From contig CALPQA020000071.1 of NCBI GenBank assembly GCA_943325595.2, forward strand, positions 1-7,859: a stretch of 7,859 bases of DNA, given 5' to 3'. This document shows, piece by piece, positions 7,546 through 7,859 of the stretch (its first letter is position 1; every line of letters starts with the position of its first letter). The notes below the pieces were generated by a model, which searched no databases, had not been told where the DNA came from, and saw only the letters and a list, made by a program, of their open reading frames with translations. The DNA comes from Auritidibacter sp. Marseille-P8566 (lineage in GTDB: Bacteria > Bacteroidota > Bacteroidia > Flavobacteriales > Flavobacteriaceae). The position numbers were made by a program, and so were the translations under genes.

Positions 7546-7859
7546 ATGACAACTCATCTCGCACTTCTTCGTGGCATCAATGTTTCAGGGCATAATATGA
7601 TAAAAATGGAAGCTTTGAAAACTACTTTAGAAAAGATTGGGTTTCAAAATGTGGAAACCTACATTCAATCAGGGAATGTATTTATTGATACTGATGAAGA
7701 AAGCGCTGCCAAAGTTAGTTTTGTTATCAAACAAGAAATTTTTAAGGTTTTTGGTCACGATGTGCCAATCGTTATGATTGGAAAATCCGATTTAGAAGCT
7801 TGTTTTCGCAACAATACTTTTTTGAAAGATAAGGAAGTCGATTTAAAAAAATTGTATGT
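7546..7859 (+). CDS. DUF1697 family protein, 5' part (3' end outside window)
   Basis: The first 104 codons plus two bases of a gene running off the right edge. The N-terminus reads MTTHLALLRGINVSGHNMIKM, followed by 'LEKIGFQNVETYIQSGNVFIDT'. This is the characteristic DUF1697 pattern: a LLRGINVGG-like motif, then an LGF-x-NV-x-TYIQSGNV motif. Family members are usually about 180 residues, so a little over half is visible. The biochemical function of DUF1697 proteins is not established, and I assign none. The gene is divergent from recG; the starts are 120 bp apart. It has its own TAnnTTTG promoter motif and an A-rich leader with no Shine-Dalgarno sequence. Family call is confident from the motifs; nothing visible ties it to efflux or to DNA repair. 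Confidence 0.88.
   Translation, partial: MTTHLALLRGINVSGHNMIKMEALKTTLEKIGFQNVETYIQSGNVFIDTDEESAAKVSFVIKQEIFKVFGHDVPIVMIGKSDLEACFRNNTFLKDKEVDLKKLY

Noticed and set aside
1..7859. CRISPR array, tRNA/rRNA genes, insertion sequences, or a defence or biosynthetic cluster
   Set aside because: No spaced direct repeats of suitable length, no recognisable RNA gene, no transposase and no terminal repeats were seen. The coding content is fully explained by efflux, recG and DUF1697.

Overview
The window looks like ordinary chromosome from a low-GC Bacteroidota, most likely a Flavobacterium-like member of the Flavobacteriaceae. The evidence is A+T-rich DNA, A-rich leaders without Shine-Dalgarno sequences ahead of every start, and TAnnTTTG-type -7 promoter motifs. 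The protein sequences also read as flavobacterial. This placement is an inference from composition and familiarity, not from a search.

Layout: four genes lie on the minus strand and one on the plus strand. Reading leftward from about 7.4 kb, recG (branch-migrating DNA helicase) comes first. After a 114-bp gap comes a three-gene tripartite RND efflux operon: periplasmic adaptor (4141-5202), inner-membrane RND pump (965-4060) and TolC-family outer-membrane channel (from 963, running off the left edge). Adaptor and pump are separated by 80 bp. Pump and channel are separated by a single base, so they are probably translationally coupled. Divergent from recG, at the right edge, is the first 104 codons of a DUF1697-family gene. 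No intergenic stretch exceeds 300 bp.

The three efflux genes should make one envelope-spanning machine. The RND trimer uses proton flow to drive substrate, the adaptor bridges the periplasm, and the OEP channel exits through the outer membrane. The proton-relay residues of the pump are all present, so it should be active. Its substrate cannot be read from sequence, and no regulator gene is visible next to the operon. recG and the DUF1697 gene have no evident functional link to efflux.

I found no clearly novel system. The most unusual structure is the adaptor-pump gap. It holds an array of six degenerate A+T-rich 7-mers, part of which forms the arm of a long imperfect inverted repeat (20 pairs, 20-nt loop) that takes in the adaptor stop codon. 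Smaller observations are an upstream-extended recG reading frame that should be rejected, a recG -7-like motif only 4 bp before its ATG, and imperfect palindromes over two putative promoters.
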